A DNA stretch of 64,000 bases from Saccharospirillum salsuginis (GCF_014651855.1 NZ_BMXR01000009.1:215203-279202), one strand, 5' to 3'. Counted from the first letter of the stretch, positions 1 to 7,989 are shown. Notes: generated from the sequence alone by a model not told the origin. Numbers and translations are program-made.

Positions 1-1
1 C

Positions 2-790
2 AGCCATGGCAAACGGGTTCAGGCCCTGGGCGGGGCCAAGAACCACATGGTGATCATGCCCGATGCCGACCCTGCCCAGGTGGTGAATTCATTGATGGGC
101 GCGGCCTTCGGCTCGGCCGGAGAGCGCTGCATGGCCATTTCGGTGGCCGTATGTGTGGGCGACGAGGTCGCCGACCATTTGGTGCGGGACCTCAAACAGG
201 CCATCGCCGATATGAGCGTCGGCCCGGGCACCGGCCAGGATCCCGAGCCCCATATGGGACCCCTGGTTACCCGTGAACACGCCGACAAGGTGTTGGCCTA
301 CATCGACTCCGGAGTCGAGCAGGGCGCCCGTCTGGTGGTCGACGGTCGGGCATTCAAAGCGGTCGGTCACGAGCAGGGCTTTTTTGTCGGCCCGACCCTG
401 TTCGATCATGTTAAACCCGGTATGCGAATTTACGACGAGGAAATTTTCGGCCCGGTACTCAGCGTGGTGCGGGTGGACACCTATGACGAGGCTGTTCGTC
501 TGATCGATGCACACGAATACGGCAACGGAACAGCCATCTTCACCCGGGACGGGGACACGGCGCGGCAGTTCTGCGAGTCGATCCAGGTGGGGATGGTGGG
601 CGTCAATGTACCGATACCGGTACCGATGGCGTTCCACAGTTTCGGCGGCTGGAAACGCTCACTGTTTGGCCCCTTGCACATGCATGGCCAGGACGGCGTG
701 CGCTTCTATACCCGCATGAAGACCGTGACGGCACGATGGCCGACGGGTATTCGTGGCGGGGCGGAGTTCTCCATGCCGACCATGGGCTAG
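2..790 (+). CDS. mmsA: Methylmalonate-semialdehyde dehydrogenase (CoA-acylating), C-terminal part
   Basis: The gene is cut by the left edge; 262 C-terminal residues are visible, reading in frame from base 2. In this family the enzyme oxidises methylmalonate semialdehyde or malonate semialdehyde to propionyl-CoA or acetyl-CoA in the cytosol, in valine and beta-alanine catabolism. The visible segment opens with a family-typical stretch (GKRVQALGGAKNHM), followed by the catalytic-cysteine motif GERCMAIS with the Cys codon at 128-130. It continues with EEIFGPVLSVVR and a FGGWKRSLFG-type substrate-binding segment, and ends normally at TAG. The neighbouring gene is convergent. A HIBCH-like hydrolase from the same pathway lies at 41194, far away, so the valine pathway is not one operon here. 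The N-terminal NAD-binding half lies outside the window. Confidence 0.93.
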   Translation, partial: SHGKRVQALGGAKNHMVIMPDADPAQVVNSLMGAAFGSAGERCMAISVAVCVGDEVADHLVRDLKQAIADMSVGPGTGQDPEPHMGPLVTREHADKVLAYIDSGVEQGARLVVDGRAFKAVGHEQGFFVGPTLFDHVKPGMRIYDEEIFGPVLSVVRVDTYDEAVRLIDAHEYGNGTAIFTRDGDTARQFCESIQVGMVGVNVPIPVPMAFHSFGGWKRSLFGPLHMHGQDGVRFYTRMKTVTARWPTGIRGGAEFSMPTMG

Positions 791-800
791 TGGTCAATAC

Positions 801-833
801 GCACCCGCACACGCGGTGACGCGGTGCGGGTGG
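801..833. terminator. Hairpin between convergent mmsA and the MvaT-like gene
   Basis: CACCCGCAC at 802-810 pairs with GTGCGGGTG at 824-832, giving a 9-bp GC-rich stem around a loop that is partly self-complementary. It lies between two converging genes and has no U tract on either strand. A bidirectional terminator is an inference from position. Confidence 0.45.
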
Positions 834-862
834 GTTCATCGGAGACGACGGTAACTGAAGAA

Positions 863-1360
863 TCAGTCTTCCTCGATTCGCCAGGAGCGCACTTTTTCCA
901 GGCCGTTTTCGATCACCCAGTTATTCAGTTCCTTGGGTGCGCGGGTTTTCTTCTGGATTTTTTCCAGGCTCATCGGGTGACGGTAGGTACCCGGGGGAAG
1001 ATCCTTGGCGGGTTGGCCGCGGCCCACACCGACGGTTTTTCGTTCCTGCTGCTTCAGGCGGTCACCGATGAATTTTTCCAACCGTTTCATCAACGCGGAA
1101 TTTCGGAAACGGGGCAGGGTATTGGTGACCCAGTCGCCGATCTGAACGCTGCGTCTCGAAAAAATATCCTCTTCGGTAATACCGTATTCCTTTTCCAGCG
1201 TTTCGAGATAACTGAAATACAGTGAAAAACCCTCTTCTTTTTTCAGGGCCGTTTCCTTGGCTTTTTTCAATTCCGCGAGGGCGGCTTCGTATTGCTGGAT
1301 TTGTTCCTGGATCTTCTGTTCTTCAGCCTGTATCAGGGCTTTTGCTTCAGTCATAGGCAT
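863..1360 (-). CDS. MvaT/H-NS-like nucleoid-associated protein
   Basis: A 165-residue charged protein. Residues 5-60 are rich in E, K and Q and predict an alpha-helical coiled coil, as in the oligomerisation domain of H-NS and MvaT. The C-terminal segment GTYRHPMSLEKIQKK...LNNWVIENGLEKVRSW follows the spacing of the MvaT DNA-binding domain (Y-x-N/H-P ... L-K-x-W ... G ... V-x-x-W). The likely role is silencing of AT-rich DNA. The first Met (1360) and a second (1354, MTEAKAL) are both possible starts, and neither has a clear Shine-Dalgarno sequence. The C-terminal domain match is by pattern only; the remaining alternative is an uncharacterised coiled-coil protein with an H-NS-type tail. Confidence 0.6.
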   Translation of the reverse strand: MPMTEAKALIQAEEQKIQEQIQQYEAALAELKKAKETALKKEEGFSLYFSYLETLEKEYGITEEDIFSRRSVQIGDWVTNTLPRFRNSALMKRLEKFIGDRLKQQERKTVGVGRGQPAKDLPPGTYRHPMSLEKIQKKTRAPKELNNWVIENGLEKVRSWRIEED

Positions 1361-1398
1361 CCGGTTAATTAGCTGTCAATGAGAACCGTTGGGATAAC

Positions 1399-1419
1399 AA
1401 TCACCCGTGCGGAGTGATT
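1399..1419. promoter_or_regulatory. Inverted repeat upstream of the MvaT-like gene
   Basis: AATCAC and GTGATT form perfect 6-bp arms separated by 9 bases, about 40-60 bp upstream of the MvaT-like start. This could be an operator or a chance palindrome. No factor can be named from the sequence. Confidence 0.3.
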
Positions 1420-1635
1420 ACTGCGTACTTATTACGGCTTATGACCGCCCATCACTTTCCGGCGGCTGGTTGGGCAGAGAGATTCCGCCGGACTAAGCCG
1501 TTGATCGATTACCTTTCAGATTACGGACAATGGGGCCAAACCGATTATTTCCAACCGATGTATTTGCGCGCATTTGTGTCCGCCCCGCTATATTAATCGA
1601 AGCCCGATTGCCTTTCAATTCGGGTTTTCGCACGG

Positions 1636-2070
1636 TTATATTCCCATTCTCAACGAATGAATGACCTGGGTTACCACGCCATAGACCACCAATTCCGAAT
1701 GTTCCGGAATGATCAGGTCCTCGAAATCCGGATGCTTCGCGATCAACCGGGGCGAGGGGCGCAATACCAGTTCCCGCACCAGTAGATCGCCCTGGAAGCC
1801 GGCCAGAATCACCCGGCCCTGGTCCGGTTTCAGGGCCCGGTCGACCACGAGGACATCGCCGGCGTGGATACCGGCGTCTTCCATGGCCTGGGTGTCCATG
1901 GCGACGAAGAGGCTGGCTTGCGGGTTGCGCAGGCACAGACTGTTCAGGTCCACCCCCTGCAACTCGTCGAAGTCGTCCGGGTCGGCCTGATCGGCGGACT
2001 GACCCTCGATGTAGAGGGGCAGGTTCAGTTGCGGGCCCGCATCCGAGCGCCCGAGGAGTTGTACGGCCAT
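1636..2070 (-). CDS. UmuD/S24-like protein with both catalytic residues replaced (predicted inactive protease)
   Basis: A 144-residue protein that aligns with UmuD along its whole length: LPLY near residue 17, DLNSLCLRNPQASLFV (41-56), AGIHAGDVLVVDRALKP (66-82), and the C-terminal ELVVYGVVTQVIH. In active S24 proteins the Ser of the GDSM motif and a downstream Lys form the catalytic dyad. Here the corresponding positions are Ala62 (TQAM) and Arg99 (LLVREL). The Cys-Gly self-cleavage site of UmuD is also not recognisable. No umuC or dinB-like partner is adjacent. The start is well supported by GGAGG four bases upstream of the ATG, and a perfect LexA box lies just upstream. The fold should be intact, so a regulatory or binding role in the SOS response is likelier than proteolysis (inference). 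Confidence 0.8.
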   Translation of the reverse strand: MAVQLLGRSDAGPQLNLPLYIEGQSADQADPDDFDELQGVDLNSLCLRNPQASLFVAMDTQAMEDAGIHAGDVLVVDRALKPDQGRVILAGFQGDLLVRELVLRPSPRLIAKHPDFEDLIIPEHSELVVYGVVTQVIHSLRMGI

Positions 2071-2085
2071 GACGCCTCCATATGA

Positions 2086-2105
2086 TACTGTTTAAATATA
2101 CAGTA
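2086..2105 (-). promoter_or_regulatory. LexA (SOS) box of the UmuD-like gene
   Basis: TACTGTTTAAATATACAGTA is a 20-bp palindrome that fits the gammaproteobacterial LexA operator CTGT-N8-ACAG exactly, with the AT-rich centre typical of strong boxes. It lies 16 bp upstream of the UmuD-like ATG, overlapping where the minus-strand promoter must be (TATACT in the same region could serve as a -10 element). SOS induction of the downstream gene is therefore expected. Confidence 0.9.
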
Positions 2106-2136
2106 TAGAGGCGCTGGGCCGGAATTGCCAAGGGGG

Positions 2137-3030
2137 TCAGTCGCCGGTCAGCGACTTGGCCCCGCGCAGCATGGCATGCACCAGTTCTTCGGCGTCGAAC
2201 TTGGTCAGGGCTTCGTTGGCGCCGACCTGGTTGGCGTAACTCAGGCTCATCTCACTGTTCAGCGAGGTGTGCAGGATGATGTAGGCCTGTTTCAGCGCGG
2301 GTGTGTCGCGCACGGTAAACGCGAGCTCGTAGCCGTCCAGACCGGGCATTTCGATGTCGCTGACGAGTATGTCCACGGGGTTGCCGCTCTCGGCCACTTT
2401 TTCCATGTGTTCGAGCGCCTTGATGCCGTTGGTGGTGACCTGGTAGGGGATATTGATGCTGTCGAGCGCTTCGGATAGCTGTTTTCGCGCGACATGGGAG
2501 TCGTCCACCAGCAGGATATTCAACGGTTTGAGCTGTTCGCGTTGCAGGTCGGTCAGTACGGCGCGGCGTTTTTCCGGGGGTTCCGGATAAATCAGGGAAA
2601 GCAGCAGTTCGACATCCAGCAACTGGATGGTTTTGTCCTGAACGGTGACCAGGCCGGTGAGAAAGGCCTTTTTGCCGAGCATGTCGGGTGGTGGTTTGAC
2701 GTCGCGCCAGTCGGTGTCGACGATTTTCTCGATGCCGCGCACCAGAAAACCGATTTCCTTGCGCTGGCAGTCGGTGATGATGATGGCGCCGTTCCGGGTC
2801 TCTTCGGGCGTCAGCGGTTTGTAGCCGACGGCGGCGGCCATGTCGATCACCGGTATGGTGGTGCCCCGGAAGGTGGTGGCGCCCAGGACAGCGGGGTGGT
2901 CCTGGGGCAGCTTGGTGAGCTGGACGTAGGGGATGATCTCCCGGATCTTCAGCGTTCCGATCGCGAAGGTTTGTCGCTCGGCCAAGGTAAATAGCAGCAA
3001 CTTCTGGGCGTGTTTCGCCTTGCTGGACAT
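2137..3030 (-). CDS. cheV: CheV chemotaxis coupling protein (CheW-receiver fusion)
   Basis: Residues about 8-150 form a CheW-like domain (FAIGTLKIREIIPY, VLGATTFRGTTIPVIDM) that would couple receptors to CheA. Residues about 170-297 form a response-regulator receiver with acidic pocket D176/D177, phospho-acceptor Asp225 in VSDIEMPG, and a conserved Thr/Lys region (LHTSL, LTKFD). The length of 297 aa is normal for CheV. In the family, phosphorylation by CheA tunes receptor-kinase coupling and adaptation. It is a single gene next to the SOS gene with no other che gene nearby; two receptors lie elsewhere in the window (5677 and 47341). The Shine-Dalgarno sequence (GGGGAG) sits rather far from the ATG. 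Confidence 0.93.
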   Translation of the reverse strand: MSSKAKHAQKLLLFTLAERQTFAIGTLKIREIIPYVQLTKLPQDHPAVLGATTFRGTTIPVIDMAAAVGYKPLTPEETRNGAIIITDCQRKEIGFLVRGIEKIVDTDWRDVKPPPDMLGKKAFLTGLVTVQDKTIQLLDVELLLSLIYPEPPEKRRAVLTDLQREQLKPLNILLVDDSHVARKQLSEALDSINIPYQVTTNGIKALEHMEKVAESGNPVDILVSDIEMPGLDGYELAFTVRDTPALKQAYIILHTSLNSEMSLSYANQVGANEALTKFDAEELVHAMLRGAKSLTGD

Positions 3031-3080
3031 GTGGGCCTATGCTCCCCTGGTGTTGGGTGACTAGTGTTGCCGGGAACCCG

Positions 3081-3190
3081 CGCCGGCTGCCCGGTACACT
3101 CCTCGGGGGTCGCCGTGAACCCATCCCTGGGGGCTTGACCTCGGCATCCTGCCTCGAACATCCCCCGATGAGTGCACCGGGCATCCGTCG
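3081..3190 (+). repeat. Structured intergenic repeat, family 1, copy 1
   Basis: Outer arms 3081-3109 and 3162-3190 pair over about 29 bp with a few mismatches (CCCGGTACACTCCTCGGGGG against CCCCCGATGAGTGCACCGGG). The core between them contains CCCATCCCTGGGGGCTTG and a small GGCATCCTGCC hairpin. The left flank GGAACCCGCGCCGGCTGCC is shared with copy 2. The element lies between the end of the TerC gene and the cheV promoter. Confidence 0.85.
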
Positions 3191-3318
3191 CTGGACTGCA
3201 GCGTTAATGGCTCTCCAATCTCGAATTCAAGTATCGGCCAATAGATACAATACCTAAGAGCCTCTTTTCCGGATCAGGGCGCGTCAATATTTAAAAGTTC
3301 AGCACACCATCCGGGCAA

Positions 3319-3340
3319 GCGCCACCGAAAACGGTGGCGC
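3319..3340 (-). terminator. Hairpin downstream of the TerC-family gene
   Basis: GCGCCACC and GGTGGCGC form an 8-bp stem with loop GAAAAC, 17 bp past the stop codon. There is no clear U run, so it is either a weak terminator or an mRNA 3'-end protector. Confidence 0.5.
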
Positions 3341-3356
3341 AGGTGGCTGAGTGCTT

Positions 3357-4106
3357 TTACGACTGACTGGCGCGGCGGCGTGCCCGGGCCCGGCGCGAGA
3401 GCATGTTGAGCCCTTCGATGAGGGCGGAGAAGCCCATGGCGGCGTAGATGTAGCCTTTGGGGACGTGGGCGCCGAAGCCGTCGGCGATGAGGGTGGTGCC
3501 GATGAGCAGCAGGAAGCCGAGAGCCAACATGACGATGGTCGGGTTGTGGTGAATGAAGTTGGCGAGCGGGGTGGCGGCGAGCAGCATGACGCTGACGGCG
3601 ACGATGACGGCGGCCATCATAATGGGGATATGGTCGGTCATGCCGACGGCGGTGATGATGCTGTCGATGGAGAAGACGAGGTCGAGCACCAGGATCTGGG
3701 CGATGGCGGCGGTGACGCCGATGCTGGCCTTGTCGGATTCGGAATAGGCCGCATCCGGGTCGGGGTCGACGTTGTGGTGGATTTCGCGAGTGGCTTTCCA
3801 GACCAGGAAGAGCCCGCCGGCGATGAGGATGAGGTCGCGCCAGGAGAAGCCCTGGCCGAAAACCTCGAACAGCGGTTCGGTCAATTGGACGATGAAAGCG
3901 ACGGTGCCGAGCAGTACCAGGCGCATGACCAGAGCCATGCCGATGCCGAGCTTGCGAGCCCGCTCGCGGTGTTCCTCGGGCAGTTTGTTGGTCAGGATTG
4001 AGATGAAGATGAGGTTGTCGATGCCGAGTACCACTTCCATGACGATGAGCGTGGCCAGGGCGATCCAGGCTTCCGGACTGGCGAGCAAGGACAGAATGTA
4101 GTCCAT
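3357..4106 (-). CDS. TerC-family integral membrane protein
   Basis: A 249-residue protein with about seven hydrophobic helices and the two acidic family signatures. These are VVLGIDNLIFISI near residue 26 and LVFSIDSIITAVGM near residue 145, each placing Asp in a membrane helix. TerC-family proteins (YoaE/YgdQ/Alx relatives) are linked to tellurite resistance, metal (Mn) export or metalation of exported proteins. The exact substrate cannot be told from sequence. No other ter genes are present, so a metal-homeostasis role is more likely than classical tellurite resistance (inference). The short C-terminal tail is very basic (RRARARRRA). Inner-membrane location is expected. Confidence 0.88.
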   Translation of the reverse strand: MDYILSLLASPEAWIALATLIVMEVVLGIDNLIFISILTNKLPEEHRERARKLGIGMALVMRLVLLGTVAFIVQLTEPLFEVFGQGFSWRDLILIAGGLFLVWKATREIHHNVDPDPDAAYSESDKASIGVTAAIAQILVLDLVFSIDSIITAVGMTDHIPIMMAAVIVAVSVMLLAATPLANFIHHNPTIVMLALGFLLLIGTTLIADGFGAHVPKGYIYAAMGFSALIEGLNMLSRRARARRRASQS

Positions 4107-4263
4107 AGGGTGATTCCTTGGGGTCGGTTTTGAACATGGCAGCCATGGGGTATTGGGGGCTTGCCGACAAGCGGGAGCTAAGATAACAGGGCCTTGGCGA
4201 CGGTCGCAATTGTGGCGCGGGAATTGCGATCTTGACTCAACGCAAGGGTGGCTGCCAAAAGGC

Positions 4264-4308
4264 TTGCATTGCGCTGTATGTCATCTATATTCGCGGAAAC
4301 TAATATAG
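4264..4308 (+). promoter_or_regulatory. Promoter and AT-rich palindromic operator of the PDO-rhodanese gene
   Basis: A plausible sigma70 promoter is TTGCAT (4264-4269), 16 bp, then TATATT (4286-4291). The -10 element is one arm of a palindrome, CTATATT (4285-4291) and AATATAG (4302-4308). An AT-rich palindrome over the -10 of a persulfide dioxygenase gene resembles the arrangement of BigR/SqrR-type sulfide-responsive ArsR repressors. No such regulator lies in the window, so the repressor identity is inference. Confidence 0.6.
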
Positions 4309-4322
4309 TGCAGGAGGCCATC

Positions 4323-5369
4323 ATGATTTTCAGACAATTGTACGACGCCACTTCATCGACCTATACCTATTTGCTGGCCGACGAGGACACGCGCGAAGCG
4401 GTCTACATCGATACGGTATACGAGCAGGTTCAGCGCGACCGGGCGCTGCTGGACGAACTGAATCTGACCCTGAAATACGTACTGGACACCCATTGCCATG
4501 CGGACCATGTCACGGCGGCCTGGCTGATGAAGCAGAAAACCGGCTGCAAGATCGTCAGTGCCGAGGCTGTTGGTGCCGACCCCGTTGATGTCCAGGTCAA
4601 ACCCGGCGATCGGATTGCCTTCGGTCGCCACCATCTGGAGGTGCGGGCGACGCCGGGCCATACCGATGGGTGTGTGACGTATGTGACGGAAGACCACAAG
4701 ATGGCGTTCACCGGCGATGCGCTGTTGATCCGGGGGTGTGGCCGCAGCGACTTCCAGCAGGGCAATGCCGGTACGCTTTTTCACTCCATCACCGAACAGA
4801 TCTTTTCACTGCCCGACGATTGCATCATTTACCCCGCCCACGATTACGCCGGCCGGACACGGTCGACGGTGGGCGAAGAAAAGGCGTTCAACCCCCGCGT
4901 GGGCGGCGGCGCCAGTGAACAGGATTTCGTCGGGTACATGAAGGCGATGCGGTTGCCGCACCCCAAGAAGATCGACATCGCGTTACCGGCGAATTTGCGC
5001 AGCGGCATGCCGGAAGACGGACAGGCTCCAAGCGAGCCGGATTGGGCGGATGTGCGGGTGACCTTTTCCGGAGTACCGGAGGTCGAACCGGAATGGGTGC
5101 ACCAGCATCAGCCGGAAATCACCATTCTGGATGTGCGGGAAGCCGAAGAGCTGGAAAACGAATACGACCGACTGGACGGTGCCGTGATCGTTCCGTTGAG
5201 TCAGCTGCGCGAGCGGGTCGGGGAAGTACCCAATGAAAAACCGGTGGTCTGCTTTTGCCGATCCGGTCGCCGCTCGGCCATGGCGGTTTCGATCCTCAAG
5301 GAGAACGGTTTCGAGCGGGTCGCCAACATCCATGGCGGCCTGTTGAAATGGCGTGACAGCGGGCTTTGA
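4323..5369 (+). CDS. Persulfide dioxygenase-rhodanese fusion (ETHE1-like, Blh/PRF type)
   Basis: A 348-residue two-domain enzyme. Residues 1-235 form a metallo-beta-lactamase-fold dioxygenase with THCHADH (H57, H59, D61, H62), GHTDG (H113), the iron-ligand Asp132 in FTGDAL, and PAHD (H173). The expected ETHE1 iron ligands H57, H113 and D132 are all present. Residues about 245-348 form a rhodanese domain with active-site Cys312 in the CRSGRRS loop. In the family the dioxygenase oxidises glutathione persulfide to sulfite, and the rhodanese moves sulfane sulfur between GSH and thiosulfate. This detoxifies sulfide in the cytosol. The start is set by AGGAGG seven bases before ATG; an earlier in-frame start at 4248 has no such signal. 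It is a single-gene unit. No SQR gene is nearby. Confidence 0.92.
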   Translation: MIFRQLYDATSSTYTYLLADEDTREAVYIDTVYEQVQRDRALLDELNLTLKYVLDTHCHADHVTAAWLMKQKTGCKIVSAEAVGADPVDVQVKPGDRIAFGRHHLEVRATPGHTDGCVTYVTEDHKMAFTGDALLIRGCGRSDFQQGNAGTLFHSITEQIFSLPDDCIIYPAHDYAGRTRSTVGEEKAFNPRVGGGASEQDFVGYMKAMRLPHPKKIDIALPANLRSGMPEDGQAPSEPDWADVRVTFSGVPEVEPEWVHQHQPEITILDVREAEELENEYDRLDGAVIVPLSQLRERVGEVPNEKPVVCFCRSGRRSAMAVSILKENGFERVANIHGGLLKWRDSGL

Positions 5370-5379
5370 GCGGGGCTGT

Positions 5380-5636
5380 GTAGGGTGGGCACGGCCCACC
5401 AGGTCATTTGGTTGGATCGGTACGTCTGGTCCGTCACTCCGGCCTGTCGTCACTTATGGTACGGGTTGATTGTTGGATTACGCGCTCTCGCGCTACCGGA
5501 GCGCCGGCCGATCCAACCTACACGCTTTGCTGAGCCATGGTGGGCGGCCGAGACCGGGGTGCCGGACCAGACGCACCGACCCACCCTACCAAACGCAGTG
5601 CCAAGTAGGTCGAATTAGCCCGAAGGGCGTAATCCG
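5380..5636. repeat. Composite of dispersed inverted repeats (GTAGGGTGGGCAC and GTTGGATTACGC types)
   Basis: GTAGGGTGGGCACGGCCCAC at 5380 is the left arm of repeat family 2, and a degenerate right arm (GACCCACCCTAC) ends at 5589. Inside lies an inverted repeat of the third type, GTTGGATTACGCGC...GATCCAACCTAC (about 5474-5522). Another fragment (GTAGGTCGAATTAGCCCGAA to about 5636) follows. I see no gene in this 300-bp gap. The element looks decayed compared with the copies at 57965 and 63767. Confidence 0.7.
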
Positions 5637-5676
5637 ACACTGATATTGATGGCGGGGAATCAAGCCCGGCCCACGC

Positions 5677-7242
5677 TTACAGCTTGAACCACTCCACCAA
5701 CTCGTGCAGTTCGTCGGCCAGCTTGTGCAACTTGATCGCTCCGTCGGCGGAGGCGCGTCCCTGGTCGAGGCTGTTGTCGGCCAGGCTGGTGATGCGCGTC
5801 AGTTGCTGGTTGATTTCCTCAGCGACCTGGCTTTGTTCCTCGATCGAGGTCGCCATCTGATGCGTCATCTCGGTGATGCGGGTCACCGCGGCGGCGATGT
5901 CGTGCAGCGCGGTGTCGGCTTCGCCCACCCGGCCGACGCTTTGTTCGGCGATTTCCCGACCGCGCTCGGCGGCGGCTTCGGCTTCGCCGGTCTTGGATTT
6001 CAGATTGTCGATGATGGTCTGGATCTGGGTCGTGGTATCCGCTGTGCGGATGGCCAGTGAACGCACTTCGTCGGCGACCACGGCAAAACCGCGTCCGTGT
6101 TCACCGGCGCGGGCGGCTTCGATGGCCGCGTTCAGGGCCAGCAGGTTGGTCTGCTCGGTGACGTTCTGGATCAATTCGGCGGCCTTGGAGATGGACTCGG
6201 TTTCGGTCACGACCTCGTTCACCGTCTTTCCGATGGATTCCACCGCTTCGGCCAGTTCCTGAATGCCCTGGCGTGCCAGTCGGACGGTTTCGGTGCCTTT
6301 GTCGGCCAGTTCATGCGCGGTGTCGGCTTCGCCGGCGGTGTCCTGCACGTTGCCGGACACCTCGTGAATGGTCGCGGACATTTCGTTAACCGCCGCCGCG
6401 ATCTGGGTCGCTTCACCCTGCAACTCGTCTATGCCCTGCGCCGAGCTTTCCGCCAGCCCCCGGGAATGGACGGATTCCCGGCTGACGTTGGCCGCGGCGT
6501 CGTTGATCCGGGTCAGGACGGTGTTGAGGTGGGCGTTGGCGCTTTCCAGTGCCAATTCCAGGCGGGTGACCGCGCCGGGTGCGTCGGAGTAGGTCAGGGC
6601 CACCAGCGGGTCGCTGAAGCGACCGGTCATGCGCTCCATCAGCGCTTTGACGATGATGCGACGGTTGTACTGGTTGAACTGGACAATGCCGAGCATCAGG
6701 ACGACGGCGAGCCAGGCGGTGGTCCAGCTGTTCGTTTGCCAGCCGGTCACCAGTACGGCGGCCATGGCCAGGCTGGCAGGGGCCCAGCCGTAGACCTTGT
6801 GCAATATACGCTTCACCGGTGGCAACGGGTGCTTGCCCTCGTTGATACGCTGATACACTCGGGCGGCCCGTTCGATGTCCTCCGGTTTGGGTTTGACCCG
6901 AACGGATTCATAGCCAACGATGCGACCGTTATGAAGCAGGGGCGTGACGTAAGCGCTGACCCAGTAATAATCCCCGTTTTTACGACGATTCTTGACCAGC
7001 CCCATCCATGGCTGACCGTCCTTCAGATAGGACCACATGTTTTCATAAACGGACGGCGGCATGTCCGGGTGACGGATAATGTTGTGGGGCTGATCGATCA
7101 GTTCGTCATGGCTGAACCCGCTGACCTCGACGAAGTCCTGATTGCAGTGGCGGATGTTTCCCTGTGTATCCGTGGAGGAAATAAGCTGCTGTCCCTCTTG
7201 CAGCGTGTACTCGGTGTCTGTGACAGGCTGGTTGTTGCGCAT
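5677..7242 (-). CDS. Aer-type PAS-domain methyl-accepting chemotaxis protein
   Basis: A 521-residue receptor. An N-terminal PAS domain (residues 15-115) contains the HNIIRHPDMP segment typical of FAD-binding Aer PAS domains. One or two close hydrophobic segments follow (about 153-190). Then comes a cytoplasmic signalling domain with the invariant hairpin TEQTNLLALNAAIEAARAGE and GRGFAVVADEVRSLA. There is no periplasmic ligand domain. The layout suggests a sensor of redox or energy state that signals through CheA/CheW. It is transcribed toward the PDO gene and starts 75 bp from the end of the lut operon. A GGTAATACC palindrome in that gap resembles the lut operators. Confidence 0.92.
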   Translation of the reverse strand: MRNNQPVTDTEYTLQEGQQLISSTDTQGNIRHCNQDFVEVSGFSHDELIDQPHNIIRHPDMPPSVYENMWSYLKDGQPWMGLVKNRRKNGDYYWVSAYVTPLLHNGRIVGYESVRVKPKPEDIERAARVYQRINEGKHPLPPVKRILHKVYGWAPASLAMAAVLVTGWQTNSWTTAWLAVVLMLGIVQFNQYNRRIIVKALMERMTGRFSDPLVALTYSDAPGAVTRLELALESANAHLNTVLTRINDAAANVSRESVHSRGLAESSAQGIDELQGEATQIAAAVNEMSATIHEVSGNVQDTAGEADTAHELADKGTETVRLARQGIQELAEAVESIGKTVNEVVTETESISKAAELIQNVTEQTNLLALNAAIEAARAGEHGRGFAVVADEVRSLAIRTADTTTQIQTIIDNLKSKTGEAEAAAERGREIAEQSVGRVGEADTALHDIAAAVTRITEMTHQMATSIEEQSQVAEEINQQLTRITSLADNSLDQGRASADGAIKLHKLADELHELVEWFKL

Positions 7243-7273
7243 AGGCTGGGGATCTCTGTATTCAAAAGTCGAC

Positions 7274-7283
7274 TGGTAATACC
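7274..7283 (-). promoter_or_regulatory. Possible GntR/LldR-type half operator upstream of the PAS receptor
   Basis: TGGTAATACC here matches the core of the perfect palindrome ATTGGTAATACCAAT that sits before the lut regulator gene at 10376. It lies 32 bp upstream of the receptor start. The outer bases are not symmetric, so binding would be weaker; shared control is inference. Confidence 0.35.
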
Positions 7284-7317
7284 TATTTGGAGGGTATCGG
7301 CCAGTATCTTGTTGAAT

Positions 7318-7989
7318 TTAGGCCCCGGATCCGGATTCATCAACCAGAAAAACCACAAGCTCTCGCGGACCGTGGGCGCCGAACACCAGAGTCTGTTCGA
7401 TGTCCGCCGTCTTCGACGGCCCAGAGATCAACAAAGCGTTGGTGGGCATGCCTTGCGACCAACGCTGTTCTCGAACCACTTGAAGCAGGGTGTCGTGCAA
7501 TTGGTCGACCCGCAACACGGCCAGATGCATCGGCGGCACCAGGCTCATCAACCGGGGCTCGTCCGGGGTTGGCCAGAGAATCAGTGAGCCGGTCTCGGCG
7601 ATCCCACCCAGCGTCGTGGTCAGCGCCGCCTCGATCTCGTTGAACAGTTCGGACTGCCAGGTTTCGATCGGCTGGTCGTAAACGTGAAGTTCAAGATCCC
7701 CGGATTTGGCCGCCGCCAGCCCCGCCTGGAACGGACTGTTGCGACCCAGCAACAGGCGCCGGACATGGGAGCGACTCAGCCGATCGAGGATGGCCTGGTT
7801 CAGCTCAGATTCGGTCGTCCGAATCACCTCGCCCTGGACCGATTCCAGATGTTGGCGAAATCGTTCTATGCGCTCGGCCGGTGTCCACTGGCGCGCTTCC
7901 AGCACACTGAAGTCCCGCTCCGGCGGTGGCGAAGTATGGGTCCGCTGACGCAGTCGGGCGAGGATATCGGCTTTGGCGGTGCTGCTCAT
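7318..7989 (-). CDS. lutC: LutC, LUD-domain subunit of the L-lactate oxidation complex
   Basis: A 223-residue LUD (YkgG-type) protein: RLRQR near the N-terminus, a central GIAETGSLILWPTPDEPRL and the C-terminal ISGPSKTADIEQTLVFGAHGP that define the family. In the lut system LutA, LutB and LutC together allow NAD-independent oxidation of L-lactate to pyruvate, with iron-sulfur electron transfer. The gene is last in the operon, and its ATG overlaps the lutB stop by four bases (ATGA), so the two are translationally coupled. The length is normal. Confidence 0.93.
   Translation of the reverse strand: MSSTAKADILARLRQRTHTSPPPERDFSVLEARQWTPAERIERFRQHLESVQGEVIRTTESELNQAILDRLSRSHVRRLLLGRNSPFQAGLAAAKSGDLELHVYDQPIETWQSELFNEIEAALTTTLGGIAETGSLILWPTPDEPRLMSLVPPMHLAVLRVDQLHDTLLQVVREQRWSQGMPTNALLISGPSKTADIEQTLVFGAHGPRELVVFLVDESGSGA

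Noticed and set aside
1636..2070. Active LexA or UmuD protease
   Set aside because: Both catalytic positions are changed (Ala62, Arg99), and there is no N-terminal DNA-binding domain as in LexA.
3357..4106. Classical tellurite-resistance island
   Set aside because: Only a TerC-family gene is present; terA, B, D and E-type genes are absent.
6097..7587. 496-residue open frame antisense to the PAS receptor and lutC
   Set aside because: It runs across two real genes and an intergenic gap, with shadow-type composition.
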